A stretch of 64,000 nt of DNA from LC029 sp036676475 (GTDB lineage Bacteria > Bacillota > Bacilli > Aneurinibacillales > RAOX-1), in NCBI GenBank assembly GCA_036676475.1, contig JAKFCU010000032.1:1-64000 (forward strand), read 5' to 3'. The notes beneath the pieces are model-generated. The model saw only the letters and a program-made list of their open reading frames with translations, was not told where the DNA came from and did no database searches. The position numbers and the translations under genes were made by a program. Shown piece after piece: positions 8,436-17,804 of the stretch. Numbering within the stretch: the first letter of the stretch is position 1; each line of letters opens with the position of its first letter.

Positions 8436-9103
8436 ATACATTGCCTTTTAAAAAATTGGATCTTGTAAAATCTTACTTCAGGAATGAGACTGGCGTTACC
8501 CTTGTCGAACTTTTGGTTTCGATGAGTATTTTTTTGCTGGTTGTTTTGCCGCTTTCTTCTTATTATCTTTCCGGGATAAACCAATATAACAAAATAACCT
8601 TGCAAACCGCATTGCGTAACGAAGCTGACTATGTGATTTCCCAAGTCATGAATCAGGTTCAGGATGCCTCTTATTTTGAATTGACTAAAACCCCTGGCAG
8701 TGGCACACAAGAGGAGCAAGATCGAAATCACTTAATCTCAATCCTTAAAAATCATCTACCTTCTGAATCCATTATCGATTCATGTCAACTCGGAATTATC
8801 ACAAAAAACATCGAGGTTAAGTCAGAATCCAAGATAACAAGGCAAATATATCGGTTTTCAGATCCCCCCGCGGGGAAAGAAAACCTAATCAAACAATTCG
8901 ACTATAATCAGAGCTTATATCTAATCAATGGTTTGTTTTCCATATCGGATGATTATCAAAAAGTAACCATATTTTTAGTTGTAGCTCCCAAATCTAAAGG
9001 GTTTAACAACTTAGGGGATATAAACAATTCCGATTCATCCATCCGCGAATATATTCGAGTTGTGAAAACAGAAATATCAGTGAATGCTTTACGGAAGGGG
9101 TGA
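8432..9103 (+). CDS. Prepilin-like minor pilin (PilW/GspJ-like)
   Basis: 223 residues. The TTG start overlaps the preceding stop (TTGA), with AGAGGAAGG upstream, indicating coupled translation. After a rather long 22-residue leader, TGVTLVELLVSMSIFLLVVL is a prepilin cleavage site with Glu at position 5 followed by the pilin helix. The length and middle position in the operon match PilW/GspJ minor pilins. The C-terminal domain has no family motif I can name. Confidence 0.85.
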   Translation: MNTLPFKKLDLVKSYFRNETGVTLVELLVSMSIFLLVVLPLSSYYLSGINQYNKITLQTALRNEADYVISQVMNQVQDASYFELTKTPGSGTQEEQDRNHLISILKNHLPSESIIDSCQLGIITKNIEVKSESKITRQIYRFSDPPAGKENLIKQFDYNQSLYLINGLFSISDDYQKVTIFLVVAPKSKGFNNLGDINNSDSSIREYIRVVKTEISVNALRKG

Positions 9104-9107
9104 GTCT

Positions 9108-11039
9108 ATGCATCCATATAAAAATGAACAAGGGGCCGCCTTAGTCATCATCTTAATTATGATTGTATTATTTTCAATCCTTGGCCTTACATTAGGCACC
9201 TTAAACATTCAAAGTTCTAAACTGCGGGCCATTGGTGACAATGAAATTCAAGGGAAGATGTTGGCGGATTTAGGTCTTCTCTACTTTCAAAAATATACGG
9301 AGAAAAATTTAGAAGATAGTATGGTTGGTAACGAGGCTCACCAACAACATGTGGAAGATACGCTAAAGAATATTGCATCGCCGATTACTGCTTCTCAAAC
9401 TGAGGACTTCGAAAAATATCATCAAGCCATCAAACTTCCCGGTGATGATAAAGGAGGATTTCGGCTAGCTTATGAGATTATAAATAAAGGAAAGGATAGC
9501 AAGGGGAATCCAATTCCAAATCCAGTTCTATTTAAAAAAGGTGAAACCGAACCAAGCCAACCTTATAGTTTTGCTATCAAGCTGTACGTTGTTGGTCTTC
9601 CCCCTCAGTTAATTGATGCAAGTAAGCCTGAACCAGGAATCGTGACATCAAGTGCAATAGTTTACATTAACACTGTTCCTGCTCCTTTTCATTATGCGCT
9701 AAGTACGCCCGGGGAATTAAGATTGTTTGGGGGGAGTAATATTATTGGAAATGTAGCGGCTAGCAAACTTTGGGTCGGCATGCCCTACCACTATCGTGAA
9801 GTGGACTCTTATGAAACGCCAACAAATACCCCTTGGAAACATGGGCCAAGTTCAGGTGACCCCTCGAACGAACCCTATATAGAAGGGAAAGTTTTTTTAC
9901 CTAAAGATCAATTACGAGTTCTTCCTAAGAATAAAGTCTTGATTAGTGGATTAGGGGAAGATTCCAATGAATTAGAAGGGGAAAATGATAAATATTGGGT
10001 GGAAGAATATGAATTAAATTCAGTTGATATCACAAATAACTTCGATTTACGAGATAAAGGTATTCTCACCCCAAAACCGTTAACAGATGCCAATAATGAA
10101 GTGCAACTCTCTGCACCTTCGGCAAGACCCTATTATCCAGGCTATGAACCTCCTCTTTTAGTTGAGGGAGCTAATAAAGCCAAACCATTATTTAAAGGAA
10201 AAACTGTTAAGGAGTATGTGGATGAACAATTTGCTGCCTCAGATTCAGATTTAGATATTGAGGCCAACGTTTTAGAAATTGGGGAAGAATCTTTTTCTTT
10301 AGAAGAAATCCCAGCATTTAAATCACTCTCTTATTGGAAGTCTACATCGGAATCTACATGGAAAAGTTCAAAAAAACGTTTGGTTATACATTCCACATCT
10401 ACTTTAGGAGGCGGTTCAGCTACTGCTCGTCTTACAGGAAATCAATTAAATGATAACAACATAACAGAGCTCTTTATTTCTTCTAATGACTCGAATGCCA
10501 TAGCCACGGTTGAGATGGGAAGAAAGTCTTCATTTGAAGGCGGTTCTGATACAGAACCATTTACCTTTTCCGGCAGTATTTATATCAAAGGAATTTTAGA
10601 TATAGTAGGGGATATAAAGGTTAACGGTACCATCTATGTAGACGGAGATGTAAATATTCTTGATATAAAAAATCTTGACCAACAAAACTTAGTGATTATA
10701 GCATCAGGAAATATTAACTTATCAGATCGAAATGAAGCCAATATGAATGAGTGGATTAATCTTACCGCCCCAAAACTATCCGCATTTTTATACAGCGAAA
10801 AACAATTAAAACTGTTTTTCGTCACCTCTTTCAACTGGATAAACGGCGGCATTGCCTCTGGTTCCAACTTAGAAATAAATGCTAAACGCGAACTAGATCC
10901 AAATCTAACTGATGAATTCACGGGAAACCCATCCCGCCTTACGATTCAATTTAATCGCAGGATCTTTGAGGAACCTATTCCAGGATTACCAGCTGGAGAT
11001 GAATTTCACATTGATATTTATGATATCAAATACCATTAA
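9108..11039 (+). CDS. PilX-like pilus-associated protein
   Basis: 643 residues from the ATG at 9108, chosen over an upstream in-frame ATG at 9084 because AAGGGGTGA lies 5-6 bases before it. The N-terminus (NEQGAALVIILIMIVLF) is the PilX_N pattern: a pilin-like helix without Glu5. The large exported part contains a segment of short repetitive strands (about 470-530) resembling polymer-forming or beta-helical folds (IKVNGTIYVDGDVNI). It ends the operon before a bidirectional terminator. In type IV pilus systems PilX-like proteins act with minor pilins and a large adhesin; here the convergent 11093-15763 gene is a candidate partner. Confidence 0.78.
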   Translation: MHPYKNEQGAALVIILIMIVLFSILGLTLGTLNIQSSKLRAIGDNEIQGKMLADLGLLYFQKYTEKNLEDSMVGNEAHQQHVEDTLKNIASPITASQTEDFEKYHQAIKLPGDDKGGFRLAYEIINKGKDSKGNPIPNPVLFKKGETEPSQPYSFAIKLYVVGLPPQLIDASKPEPGIVTSSAIVYINTVPAPFHYALSTPGELRLFGGSNIIGNVAASKLWVGMPYHYREVDSYETPTNTPWKHGPSSGDPSNEPYIEGKVFLPKDQLRVLPKNKVLISGLGEDSNELEGENDKYWVEEYELNSVDITNNFDLRDKGILTPKPLTDANNEVQLSAPSARPYYPGYEPPLLVEGANKAKPLFKGKTVKEYVDEQFAASDSDLDIEANVLEIGEESFSLEEIPAFKSLSYWKSTSESTWKSSKKRLVIHSTSTLGGGSATARLTGNQLNDNNITELFISSNDSNAIATVEMGRKSSFEGGSDTEPFTFSGSIYIKGILDIVGDIKVNGTIYVDGDVNILDIKNLDQQNLVIIASGNINLSDRNEANMNEWINLTAPKLSAFLYSEKQLKLFFVTSFNWINGGIASGSNLEINAKRELDPNLTDEFTGNPSRLTIQFNRRIFEEPIPGLPAGDEFHIDIYDIKYH

Positions 11040-11080
11040 AAAAAACCTTACTACGGCAACTCGTAGTAAGGTTTTTAGTT
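11037..11080. terminator. Bidirectional terminator between convergent genes
   Basis: AAAACCTTACTACG and CGTAGTAAGGTTTT form a perfect stem around a six-base loop, with A and U tracts on both sides. It ends the minor pilin operon and the facing large-protein gene. Confidence 0.85.
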
Positions 11081-11092
11081 AACTATCAACTT

Positions 11093-14000
11093 TTACCTTA
11101 AATTTTCGTTTGAAATAACCATGAAACCACCAATGTCATTTTTTGGAACCGCAATTGTAAAACCTTCATCCTCTTTCCCCTTAATTCGAATTGTTACTTC
11201 CATATCTACTTGGTAAGTATGAGATTTTCCATCAGGAGACTTAAACACCTTATAATATTTTTCATTAGGTTTTTCAATACCGTTAACTTTAATCTCTTTT
11301 TTAGGTACACTAAGAACCCCTAGCTTTTTACTATTTTTCTTCTCCGTTATATAATACTTTACCTCTTCAAAAGTAATAGACAACTCTTTAGGAATTTCTT
11401 CTGTTACAAGTTTGTAATCAAAACCTACTTTTATCCCTCGGTTCTCTATTCCTTTTTTCGTTTTATCTATATCCACTTCCATCTTTGCACTTGCATCAAC
11501 ATACTGCGCATAATCGTTTGAAATAGAGTAATCATTTGTAAGGCCTAATTCAACTCTTCGCGTTCCTTTTCCAACATTTGGAGTCTCAGCAACAATATCC
11601 AATTGGCTTATAGATATCGTATCCTTATCATCTTTCATGCTTGGTAATTTAATTAAAAGCTGATGTGAATCAAATTCTCCAGTTTTAACAGGCTCTTTAC
11701 TTGTCACTCCATCAATTACCACATACCATTCTGTTGTAGGTAGGATTGTGCTAGGAACCGGTGTAATTTTTATAGCCGCAACGTTACCGAATATACCATC
11801 ATTTGCAAAAGTTTTATCAAGGGTAGCGGTAAATTCTGGGTTTAGCTGTACTTTCACTAAAATTTTATATTCTTCTATAGTCCCATTCTGGGCTGTAACT
11901 TTAATTAAAACAGTTGTTGTTTCACCAGCATTCAACGTTATCGCTTGAGAGGCCATACCGTTGGTTACTAAATTACCATTTACAGTGATCGTGGAGTTTG
12001 AATCAACAGCAGTTGGAGTAACAGTGATGGTAGAGATTTTATTTGTTACAATTACCAACGCTTCATAGTCTGTTTTGTTTTGGTCAAAACTTGGAGTAAG
12101 TGTTCCAGATGATAAGACTAAACTTTTTAATTTAGCATTTCCGCTTGCTTCCCTAGTCACTATTACCGTATAAGTCTTTGTCGTTTCATCCTGCGCTGTT
12201 ACCTCAACCCTAATAACATTATTGTTACCTACTGCCAACGAAATTGAACCTGATGCCGTTCCACTGGTTACCGATGTTCCATTCACCTTAATGGTGGCAT
12301 TCGAATCTGAAGCTGTTGGTGTTACTGTAATAGATGATACATTATTCGAAACCATTGCCGTATAACTCACTGTTGCCGATGCGAACGTCGGATCTAACGT
12401 ACCGCTACTTAAAGCTAAGTTAATTAGATTATTGTTGGAACTTGATGATCTTGTCACTGTCACCGTAAACGTTGTCGATACCGTGCCTCCGTTCTCATCA
12501 TTGGCTGTTACCGTAATCGTCACTGTTCCCTCTGCTTTGGGATCAATCGTGAGTGTATTTCCGTTTTTGCTCACTTCTGCTTTACTTGTGTCGCTTGATC
12601 TAGCCGTAATCGTCAAAGTGTCCCCATCGGGATCAATAAAGGTTTCACTTATATCCAACGTAATCGGTATTCCCACTGTTGTTGTTTGATCATCTATCGG
12701 ACGAGCCGTTGGGATCTGGTTTGGAGCATACACTTCCACCTCACAATTTCCGGTAAACCCTCCATCCACGGTCGTCACTTTTACTTTTGCCTTTCCGGGA
12801 TTCAACCCTGTTACAACCCCTGTTTGGTCAAGTGTTATGAAAGACGAACCTTCAACTATTTCCCATTTTAAAGCCTGATTAGTTGCATTAGAAGGCTGGA
12901 TCGTAGCAACGATTTTTTGTGATTCTCCTATTTTCAGCTTTAAATTAGTTGGATTTAAAGTCATGCTATTAACTTTGGTCACTACTTCTAAAGTAAGTTG
13001 ATTAAAATATTCTGGTGCATTCAATCCTGTATGCTCAATATAGGAGTCATCCAAAATAACAACAGAATTCTTCTCCGGCCTCGGAGTCACTTGAATTTGA
13101 AATGTTTTGGATTCCGATACATATTTCGTTCCATTCTTAACATAATTGAAATCAGGTAAAATACCGCTTACGGTAGTTGTTCCATCCGCATTTTTTACCA
13201 TAGTGAATCCCTGATGTAAACTGGATTGATTGACTACAACATCAGAAGGGAAATTTTCGGTAAAAGTCACGCCAGTCAGATTTAACTGCTTCGATTGGTC
13301 TTTACCGTATCCTTTAAATTTACCGACAATCCTTCCGTTCGCATTTTCTATCAGTTCAAATGTAGCAAAGCCCGTTACTTCAATCGGAGTGCTACTTCCA
13401 TTAACATCTAGTGTTTTTACAAGAGGAAGAGTGATAGTTTCTCCAACCAATTGACTGAAAGCATCTTGGACTTTATTATCTACATTCCCCGGCTCTGTAT
13501 AAAATTCCGCCCCAACCATAACTGGCTTATTATAGCCATTGATTAGATCGTAGACAAATTTCCCTTCTGTATTTTCATTCCCTATCCCCGTACCATCAAA
13601 AGCAAGACCTCCCCAATTTCCTTGCAATATAGTACCACCCTGTAAAAACTCAATTTCCTGTCCATAAGTAAATGTTTGTTGAGGTATCCCAATCGGCCTC
13701 AAGCCAGTTACGGAAGTTGCAGGCGCCTCATCGATATTCTGAAGGTCTTCAGGCTTCACACTATATTCCAGTGTTATTTCCTTTCCAAATTCAACAGGTT
13801 GACCCGCCTGATGATTAAGAATCGCTCTATTTAACTGGAAATGAGATTCTATTTTTTCAATCATTACACTTAACGTCTTTTCAATTCGTGCACCTTTTTG
13901 ATCAACAGCTACAATTTTAATCGGAAGAGTTCCTTCATACAAAGGACCATTCACCTTATACAGCAAGGTTTGGCCATTCGGGACATTATTTTCATCAACC

Positions 14001-15763
14001 TTTTGATTATTGATCCAGATTTCAGTTTTCAAAGTGGGCTCAGTTAAATCAAAATCATATGCTTTAAACGCTACAATCAATTCATCAGTCGTCTTTAGCT
14101 TTTGCTTATCTATCGGCGTGAACACATCAATTTGCGGTGCATGGTTCGAACCGATAAACGCGCGGTACATCGTATTAACGAACAGTTTCTGCTCAGCATC
14201 AGGGAATCCTGTATTCGTGTGTCCTGTTCCAGAATAAGTGACATTCCCCTTGGAATACGTATAATAGTGATTCCAGCTGTCATCGCTATCACGGTTACTG
14301 CCTATAATGTTATACCATGGGATCACGGATTGATCTTCAAGATCCATCGTATAGTATTGGTTATGGGTGTTATTAATGGTAACATTATCAGACAGTATAA
14401 ACGGGAATTGTGTCAGTAATCCTTCATTCACTCGTTTGGTACTCGTTGACGTGTTCGGAGCTCCATATCCAAGATCTGTTTGTGGCGGTTTTTGTCCGGT
14501 ATCATCCATAAAATATTTAACCCAGTTATTGTTCGTCTGAAAAACGGTATCATGGGTAAACATGACACTTTGACCTGTTTCTATAAAATCCTGCACTGCT
14601 TCTGCTGCACCACTGCTTATTATTGCAGATCCATTATAGCTATCGGCAAAGCCAAAAATGAGCATATCATATTTCCCATTCAGGTTCCTATAGATACTAG
14701 GGTTATTAAAGGTATTATTATCTGAACCATTGCTGTTTCCCATTGATATAATATCAATATTAATCATGTAATCATCAGTGGATAAATAACTTTGATTCAT
14801 ATTGTTATTATTTTTCAAGCTGCTGATATTGTTTCCATTCGTTACTTGAAGCACGTTAATGACCACTTGTTGGTCACTAAACCGCAGGACTCCCGTTTGA
14901 TAATCTGCTACTCCCGAACTATTTGAGACTTCCAGTTTCCAATAGCGGACTCCCGATGTGCCAGGCGGTAATGTATATTGAAGTTCCCCTGATTTAGACG
15001 TAACTTCTTGAGTAACTACTGTCTCTACCGGCTCATAACAATGATTAAAGTTGCCATCTATATAGAGTTTCGCAGTGAAATTTTTGGATGCCAGTTGATC
15101 ATAATTTGAAATCTCGAATTGATAAGACAATTCCTCCTGGGCTTTATAAATTTCAGATTGATTAGAAGAATAATCTACCGGAGCTTGTTTAATGATTACT
15201 TTGGGCTTCATTGAAAATATGGTAGAAGTGAGTTGTACAATGGCATCCTTAGCCTGCGTACTACTCTCCACAAAGCGAACATGATTTAAAGTTTTTGTCT
15301 TATAACCCTTCAATCTGCTTTTCAACTTTCCTTCAGGAGATTGATTTAGAATATCATTGTGGATAACAACAGGTTGACCTTTATTAATAAATTCGTTTTC
15401 GATTTCATCCATTTTCAATTTGGTAATATCATTCATTTTACTTTTAGTATCGTGATTTGCTGCACTCCCTTTTGAATTGGGTGGCACTGCTTCTGTTGAA
15501 TAAGTTCCCGATCCAAAATAAATCAAATCATACTTTCCATTCAACTCCTGCCTTAATGCTACAAACTTTTTCATGCGAATCGTTTCTACTAAATATTTGG
15601 AAGTATCTAGAGGTGAAAGCTGAGTCGCTCCTTGGTCAATAATTTCAAGGATCCTGATCTTCGATGAATCGGTTTGAGCAGCACTTGCTACTAATTGAGG
15701 TAGTGTAACGAAATTACTAAACGCTAAGATAATAGTTAGTAATAATAGACTAAGTCTTTTCAT
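11093..15763 (-). CDS. Giant secreted multidomain protein, putative pilus-associated adhesin
   Basis: 1556 residues from the ATG at 15763, preferred over a start nine codons upstream because AAAAGGAGAGG precedes it and the protein then begins with a Sec signal peptide (MKRLSLLLLTIILAFSNFVT, cut near VASA-AQ). Residues about 30-550 resemble the DUF5057-type region (repeated GKYDLIYFGSGTY / GKYDMLIFGFADS). A Big_2-like Ig domain lies at about 930-1015, an Ig-like domain with FIDPDGDTLTI at about 1020-1105, and two tandem cadherin-like beta-sandwich domains at about 1110-1205 and 1210-1300. The C-terminal 250 residues are strand-rich, with no LPXTG motif or membrane helix, so release or non-covalent wall binding is expected. 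Its position next to minor pilins suggests an adhesin role, unproven. Confidence 0.8.
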   Translation of the reverse strand: MKRLSLLLLTIILAFSNFVTLPQLVASAAQTDSSKIRILEIIDQGATQLSPLDTSKYLVETIRMKKFVALRQELNGKYDLIYFGSGTYSTEAVPPNSKGSAANHDTKSKMNDITKLKMDEIENEFINKGQPVVIHNDILNQSPEGKLKSRLKGYKTKTLNHVRFVESSTQAKDAIVQLTSTIFSMKPKVIIKQAPVDYSSNQSEIYKAQEELSYQFEISNYDQLASKNFTAKLYIDGNFNHCYEPVETVVTQEVTSKSGELQYTLPPGTSGVRYWKLEVSNSSGVADYQTGVLRFSDQQVVINVLQVTNGNNISSLKNNNNMNQSYLSTDDYMINIDIISMGNSNGSDNNTFNNPSIYRNLNGKYDMLIFGFADSYNGSAIISSGAAEAVQDFIETGQSVMFTHDTVFQTNNNWVKYFMDDTGQKPPQTDLGYGAPNTSTSTKRVNEGLLTQFPFILSDNVTINNTHNQYYTMDLEDQSVIPWYNIIGSNRDSDDSWNHYYTYSKGNVTYSGTGHTNTGFPDAEQKLFVNTMYRAFIGSNHAPQIDVFTPIDKQKLKTTDELIVAFKAYDFDLTEPTLKTEIWINNQKVDENNVPNGQTLLYKVNGPLYEGTLPIKIVAVDQKGARIEKTLSVMIEKIESHFQLNRAILNHQAGQPVEFGKEITLEYSVKPEDLQNIDEAPATSVTGLRPIGIPQQTFTYGQEIEFLQGGTILQGNWGGLAFDGTGIGNENTEGKFVYDLINGYNKPVMVGAEFYTEPGNVDNKVQDAFSQLVGETITLPLVKTLDVNGSSTPIEVTGFATFELIENANGRIVGKFKGYGKDQSKQLNLTGVTFTENFPSDVVVNQSSLHQGFTMVKNADGTTTVSGILPDFNYVKNGTKYVSESKTFQIQVTPRPEKNSVVILDDSYIEHTGLNAPEYFNQLTLEVVTKVNSMTLNPTNLKLKIGESQKIVATIQPSNATNQALKWEIVEGSSFITLDQTGVVTGLNPGKAKVKVTTVDGGFTGNCEVEVYAPNQIPTARPIDDQTTTVGIPITLDISETFIDPDGDTLTITARSSDTSKAEVSKNGNTLTIDPKAEGTVTITVTANDENGGTVSTTFTVTVTRSSSSNNNLINLALSSGTLDPTFASATVSYTAMVSNNVSSITVTPTASDSNATIKVNGTSVTSGTASGSISLAVGNNNVIRVEVTAQDETTKTYTVIVTREASGNAKLKSLVLSSGTLTPSFDQNKTDYEALVIVTNKISTITVTPTAVDSNSTITVNGNLVTNGMASQAITLNAGETTTVLIKVTAQNGTIEEYKILVKVQLNPEFTATLDKTFANDGIFGNVAAIKITPVPSTILPTTEWYVVIDGVTSKEPVKTGEFDSHQLLIKLPSMKDDKDTISISQLDIVAETPNVGKGTRRVELGLTNDYSISNDYAQYVDASAKMEVDIDKTKKGIENRGIKVGFDYKLVTEEIPKELSITFEEVKYYITEKKNSKKLGVLSVPKKEIKVNGIEKPNEKYYKVFKSPDGKSHTYQVDMEVTIRIKGKEDEGFTIAVPKNDIGGFMVISNENLR

Positions 15764-15790
15764 AACTTCCTCTCCTTTTCTAAAACCCAA

Positions 15791-16305
15791 ATTATAATTG
15801 AAAACGCTAAAACGCTCCGCGCTTTACCTTACAAAAGGGGTCTGACCCCTATCAAAATTTGTCGAATTTATCCACTTTACCATGGATTCCCCCTACATAC
15901 ATTTTATCTTATTTATTCTACAAATTGAATGTCTCATTCTATTAAATCTCGCAAAAGTATTTTCTAATTTTATCCAGTTATGATTACCGAAAGGATCTGA
16001 AGCCGAACGACCGTTTATCCTCTATTGGCTTAACCTTTCCGGGTGGGATTCGCACCCACTATATGACACGCCATTTCTCGGAAACCCGGTCAGACTACAG
16101 TCGAAGTTTGTCGAAGAAAAACAACAGCGAAGCTCTGCTTCACCTTGACTAAGATTTACTCATGGCTTTCTCGAATGTTCAATGCAATCACCGTAACGTC
16201 TCTTTCTTTAATATAATTATCGTCTTGTTTCCAACATCCTCCTTCAGCTGAGACATTTCGATAGAGCGTTCCCGTATAGATCGAAATCGATACACCCTCT
16301 ACATA
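15791..16305. other. Gene-free spacer with palindrome and tRNA-like stem-loop
   Basis: No coding frame with a plausible start is visible. AGGGGTCTGACCCCT (15836-15850) is a 7-bp-arm palindrome of a kind often seen beside mobile elements. At about 16043-16094 the minus strand folds as TTTCCG...GTGGG-TGCGAAT-CCCAC-C-CGGAAA, a short tRNA-like acceptor/T-arm arrangement without anticodon arm. The stretch may be a decayed mobile-element remnant. Confidence 0.4.
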
Positions 16306-16335
16306 ATGGAACAATAGCTTGTTCCATTATGGAAC
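16306..16335 (+). promoter_or_regulatory. Candidate enhancer-binding sites (UAS)
   Basis: Three half sites form two nested inverted repeats: AATGGAAC-N8-GTTCCATT (16306-16329) and GTTCCA-TTA-TGGAAC (16321-16335). They lie 53-82 bp upstream of the sigma-54 -24 element. That is a plausible, if close, distance for a bacterial enhancer-binding protein. Confidence 0.6.
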
Positions 16336-16387
16336 GCAGATGCAACGAACCGCATTATTTTGTAAGGGTTTTCAAGCGTTTGGTAAT

Positions 16388-16403
16388 TGGCATTAAATTT
16401 GCA
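16388..16403 (+). promoter_or_regulatory. Sigma-54 (-24/-12) promoter
   Basis: TGGCATTAAATTTGCA matches the sigma-54 consensus TGGCAC-N5-TTGCA with GG and GC dinucleotides at the required spacing and a single mismatch. The predicted start is near 16415, giving a leader of about 120 nt before the AmiS/UreI gene. Confidence 0.8.
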
Positions 16404-16536
16404 ATAGATAGACATGTTACCGTTTTCATCATGTGAAAGAAAAGGAGGGCTTGAAGGCACAGTCGTATTGTTCTCAGCATCAAAGAATCGCAGAATTAAG
16501 CAATCATAAAATTTATAAAAAAGGAATGATTTTAAA

Positions 16537-17046
16537 ATGACAACTGCAATTCTTGTGGCAATCGCTATTATGTGGATTCCGGTGGCTCTGCTTTTTCTAG
16601 GTTATGGTGAACCCAAAGGAACGGGTGCCGTTACCGGGTTTGTTGGTATAGTAACGGTACTTAGTGCTGTCTTGCAAACTGCAATTTTTAAAGATGCCTT
16701 TACCGGAGGATTACTTTTCGCACATGGAATTCTCTATATAACTGTTTCTTATGCCCTTTTGAACAACCTTTCTGATATGAGATCAGTCGGCAATGTAAGT
16801 TTGACGGTAGCTCTAATCTCTACCATCTATGCTATTATTTTCTATACAGGAACTCCTTTGGTAGCTAAAAGCAACTATTTAGCTCTAGCATGTACTGGGT
16901 ATGCGGTTCTTACTTTTGAAGTTTGGCTAAATTCTTATGGTAAATTTTCTGCTAAAGGTTTAGCATTTTCTCTGCTAATTTGGGTCGTTGTTGGCTTGTG
17001 GGTTCCTGCCTTCTTGTTAATGACTACTGGAAAACTACCACTTTAA
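16537..17046 (+). CDS. AmiS/UreI-family urea or short-chain amide channel
   Basis: 169 residues, almost wholly hydrophobic with six predicted membrane helices, the family's usual size and topology. The N-terminal MTTAILVAIAIMWIPVALLF and the internal pattern of small and aromatic residues (FTGGLLFAHGILYITVSYALL) fit AmiS_UreI proteins, which pass urea or short aliphatic amides through the cytoplasmic membrane. AAGGAATG precedes the ATG. It is monocistronic between a sigma-54 promoter and a strong terminator; no amidase or urease gene is in the window. Sigma-54 control suggests use in nitrogen or amide scavenging. Substrate is not determinable from sequence. Confidence 0.85.
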   Translation: MTTAILVAIAIMWIPVALLFLGYGEPKGTGAVTGFVGIVTVLSAVLQTAIFKDAFTGGLLFAHGILYITVSYALLNNLSDMRSVGNVSLTVALISTIYAIIFYTGTPLVAKSNYLALACTGYAVLTFEVWLNSYGKFSAKGLAFSLLIWVVVGLWVPAFLLMTTGKLPL

Positions 17047-17190
17047 AAAATGCTGTTCGGAGCCTGCAAAGCTAACGCTTGTTAAATGAGAGTATCAGGC
17101 TTACTAATGAAGAAAGTTACGGCCTTATTATACTATAACCATTCTTATACTAAGAACGCTATTGCAGAAGCGGCCTTCTATAATAGCTGA

Positions 17191-17225
17191 AAAAAATGCC
17201 ACCTTAACGAAGGTGGCATTTTTTA
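17191..17225 (+). terminator. Strong intrinsic terminator
   Basis: AATGCCACCTT-aacg-AAGGTGGCATT followed by TTTT, with A tracts on the other side. It lies about 145 bases after the AmiS/UreI gene. The sequence between (17047-17190) shows no gene. Confidence 0.85.
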
Positions 17226-17315
17226 TTGTATTCATTCAGTCATTATGATTTTGTTCTTGAGGCATTTGAATGAATAAAAATAATGAATTTGTCAAAAAAT
17301 AGGGATCATAATAAA

Positions 17316-17344
17316 TTGATGTTCGTTATCAAGAACGTTATAAT
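17316..17344 (+). promoter_or_regulatory. SigA promoter with operator-like repeat in the spacer
   Basis: TTGATG (17316-17321), 17-base spacer, TATAAT (17339-17344). The spacer and -10 carry GTTCGTTATCAAGAACGTTAT, in which GTTC/GAAC form an inverted repeat and CGTTAT is repeated. A repressor binding there would block polymerase. Confidence 0.6.
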
Positions 17345-17382
17345 TATTTAGAAAGAACAAAACGAAAGGATCTTCCCATTCC

Positions 17383-17724
17383 ATGACCACAAAAGAATTG
17401 AAATTTTTTATCTTCTATCCTTCAATAAAAACTCTCTGTCTTTTCCTTCTCTCCCTATGTGTAGTGGATGCCGTCTTTACAGATTTAGGGTTAGCCACCC
17501 AACAAATTAAAGAATTAAATCCAATCATGAGTTTTATCTATTACGAAATAGATGTTTCTCTATTTTACGTCATCAAAGTTGGCTTACCTGTTGTTTTACT
17601 ACTCCTACATAACATGATCAACTCTAAACTCTTATATATTTGTCTCTCCATAACTATTTCTCTTTATTTAGGTGTTCTTTTTTTACATGTACATTGGATC
17701 TTTGTTGTCTTTTTCTTACTTTAA
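17383..17724 (+). CDS. Small integral membrane protein, DUF5658-like
   Basis: 113 residues with four hydrophobic helices (about 15-32, 45-62, 65-80, 88-112). The pattern DAVFTDLGLATQQIKELNPIM, with a conserved Asp at the start and an E-x-NPIM turn, resembles the DUF5658 family of unknown function. AAAGGAT lies ten bases before the ATG. It is a single gene between its own promoter and a bidirectional terminator. Confidence 0.7.
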   Translation: MTTKELKFFIFYPSIKTLCLFLLSLCVVDAVFTDLGLATQQIKELNPIMSFIYYEIDVSLFYVIKVGLPVVLLLLHNMINSKLLYICLSITISLYLGVLFLHVHWIFVVFFLL

Positions 17725-17741
17725 TATGGAAAATTTCAAAG

Positions 17742-17778
17742 AAAAAGAGTATGGAACTGTTTTTCCCATACTCTTTTT
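17742..17778. terminator. Bidirectional terminator
   Basis: AAAAAGAGTATGG (17742-17754) pairs with CCATACTCTTTTT (17766-17778). It separates the plus-strand membrane gene from murC on the minus strand. Confidence 0.85.
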
Positions 17779-17804
17779 CGATTACCATTATTCCATTTCA
17801 AGAT

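Noticed and set aside
15990..16160. A complete tRNA gene on the minus strand
   Set aside because: T-arm and acceptor pairings exist but only about 20 bases lie between acceptor 5' arm and T-arm, too few for D and anticodon arms.
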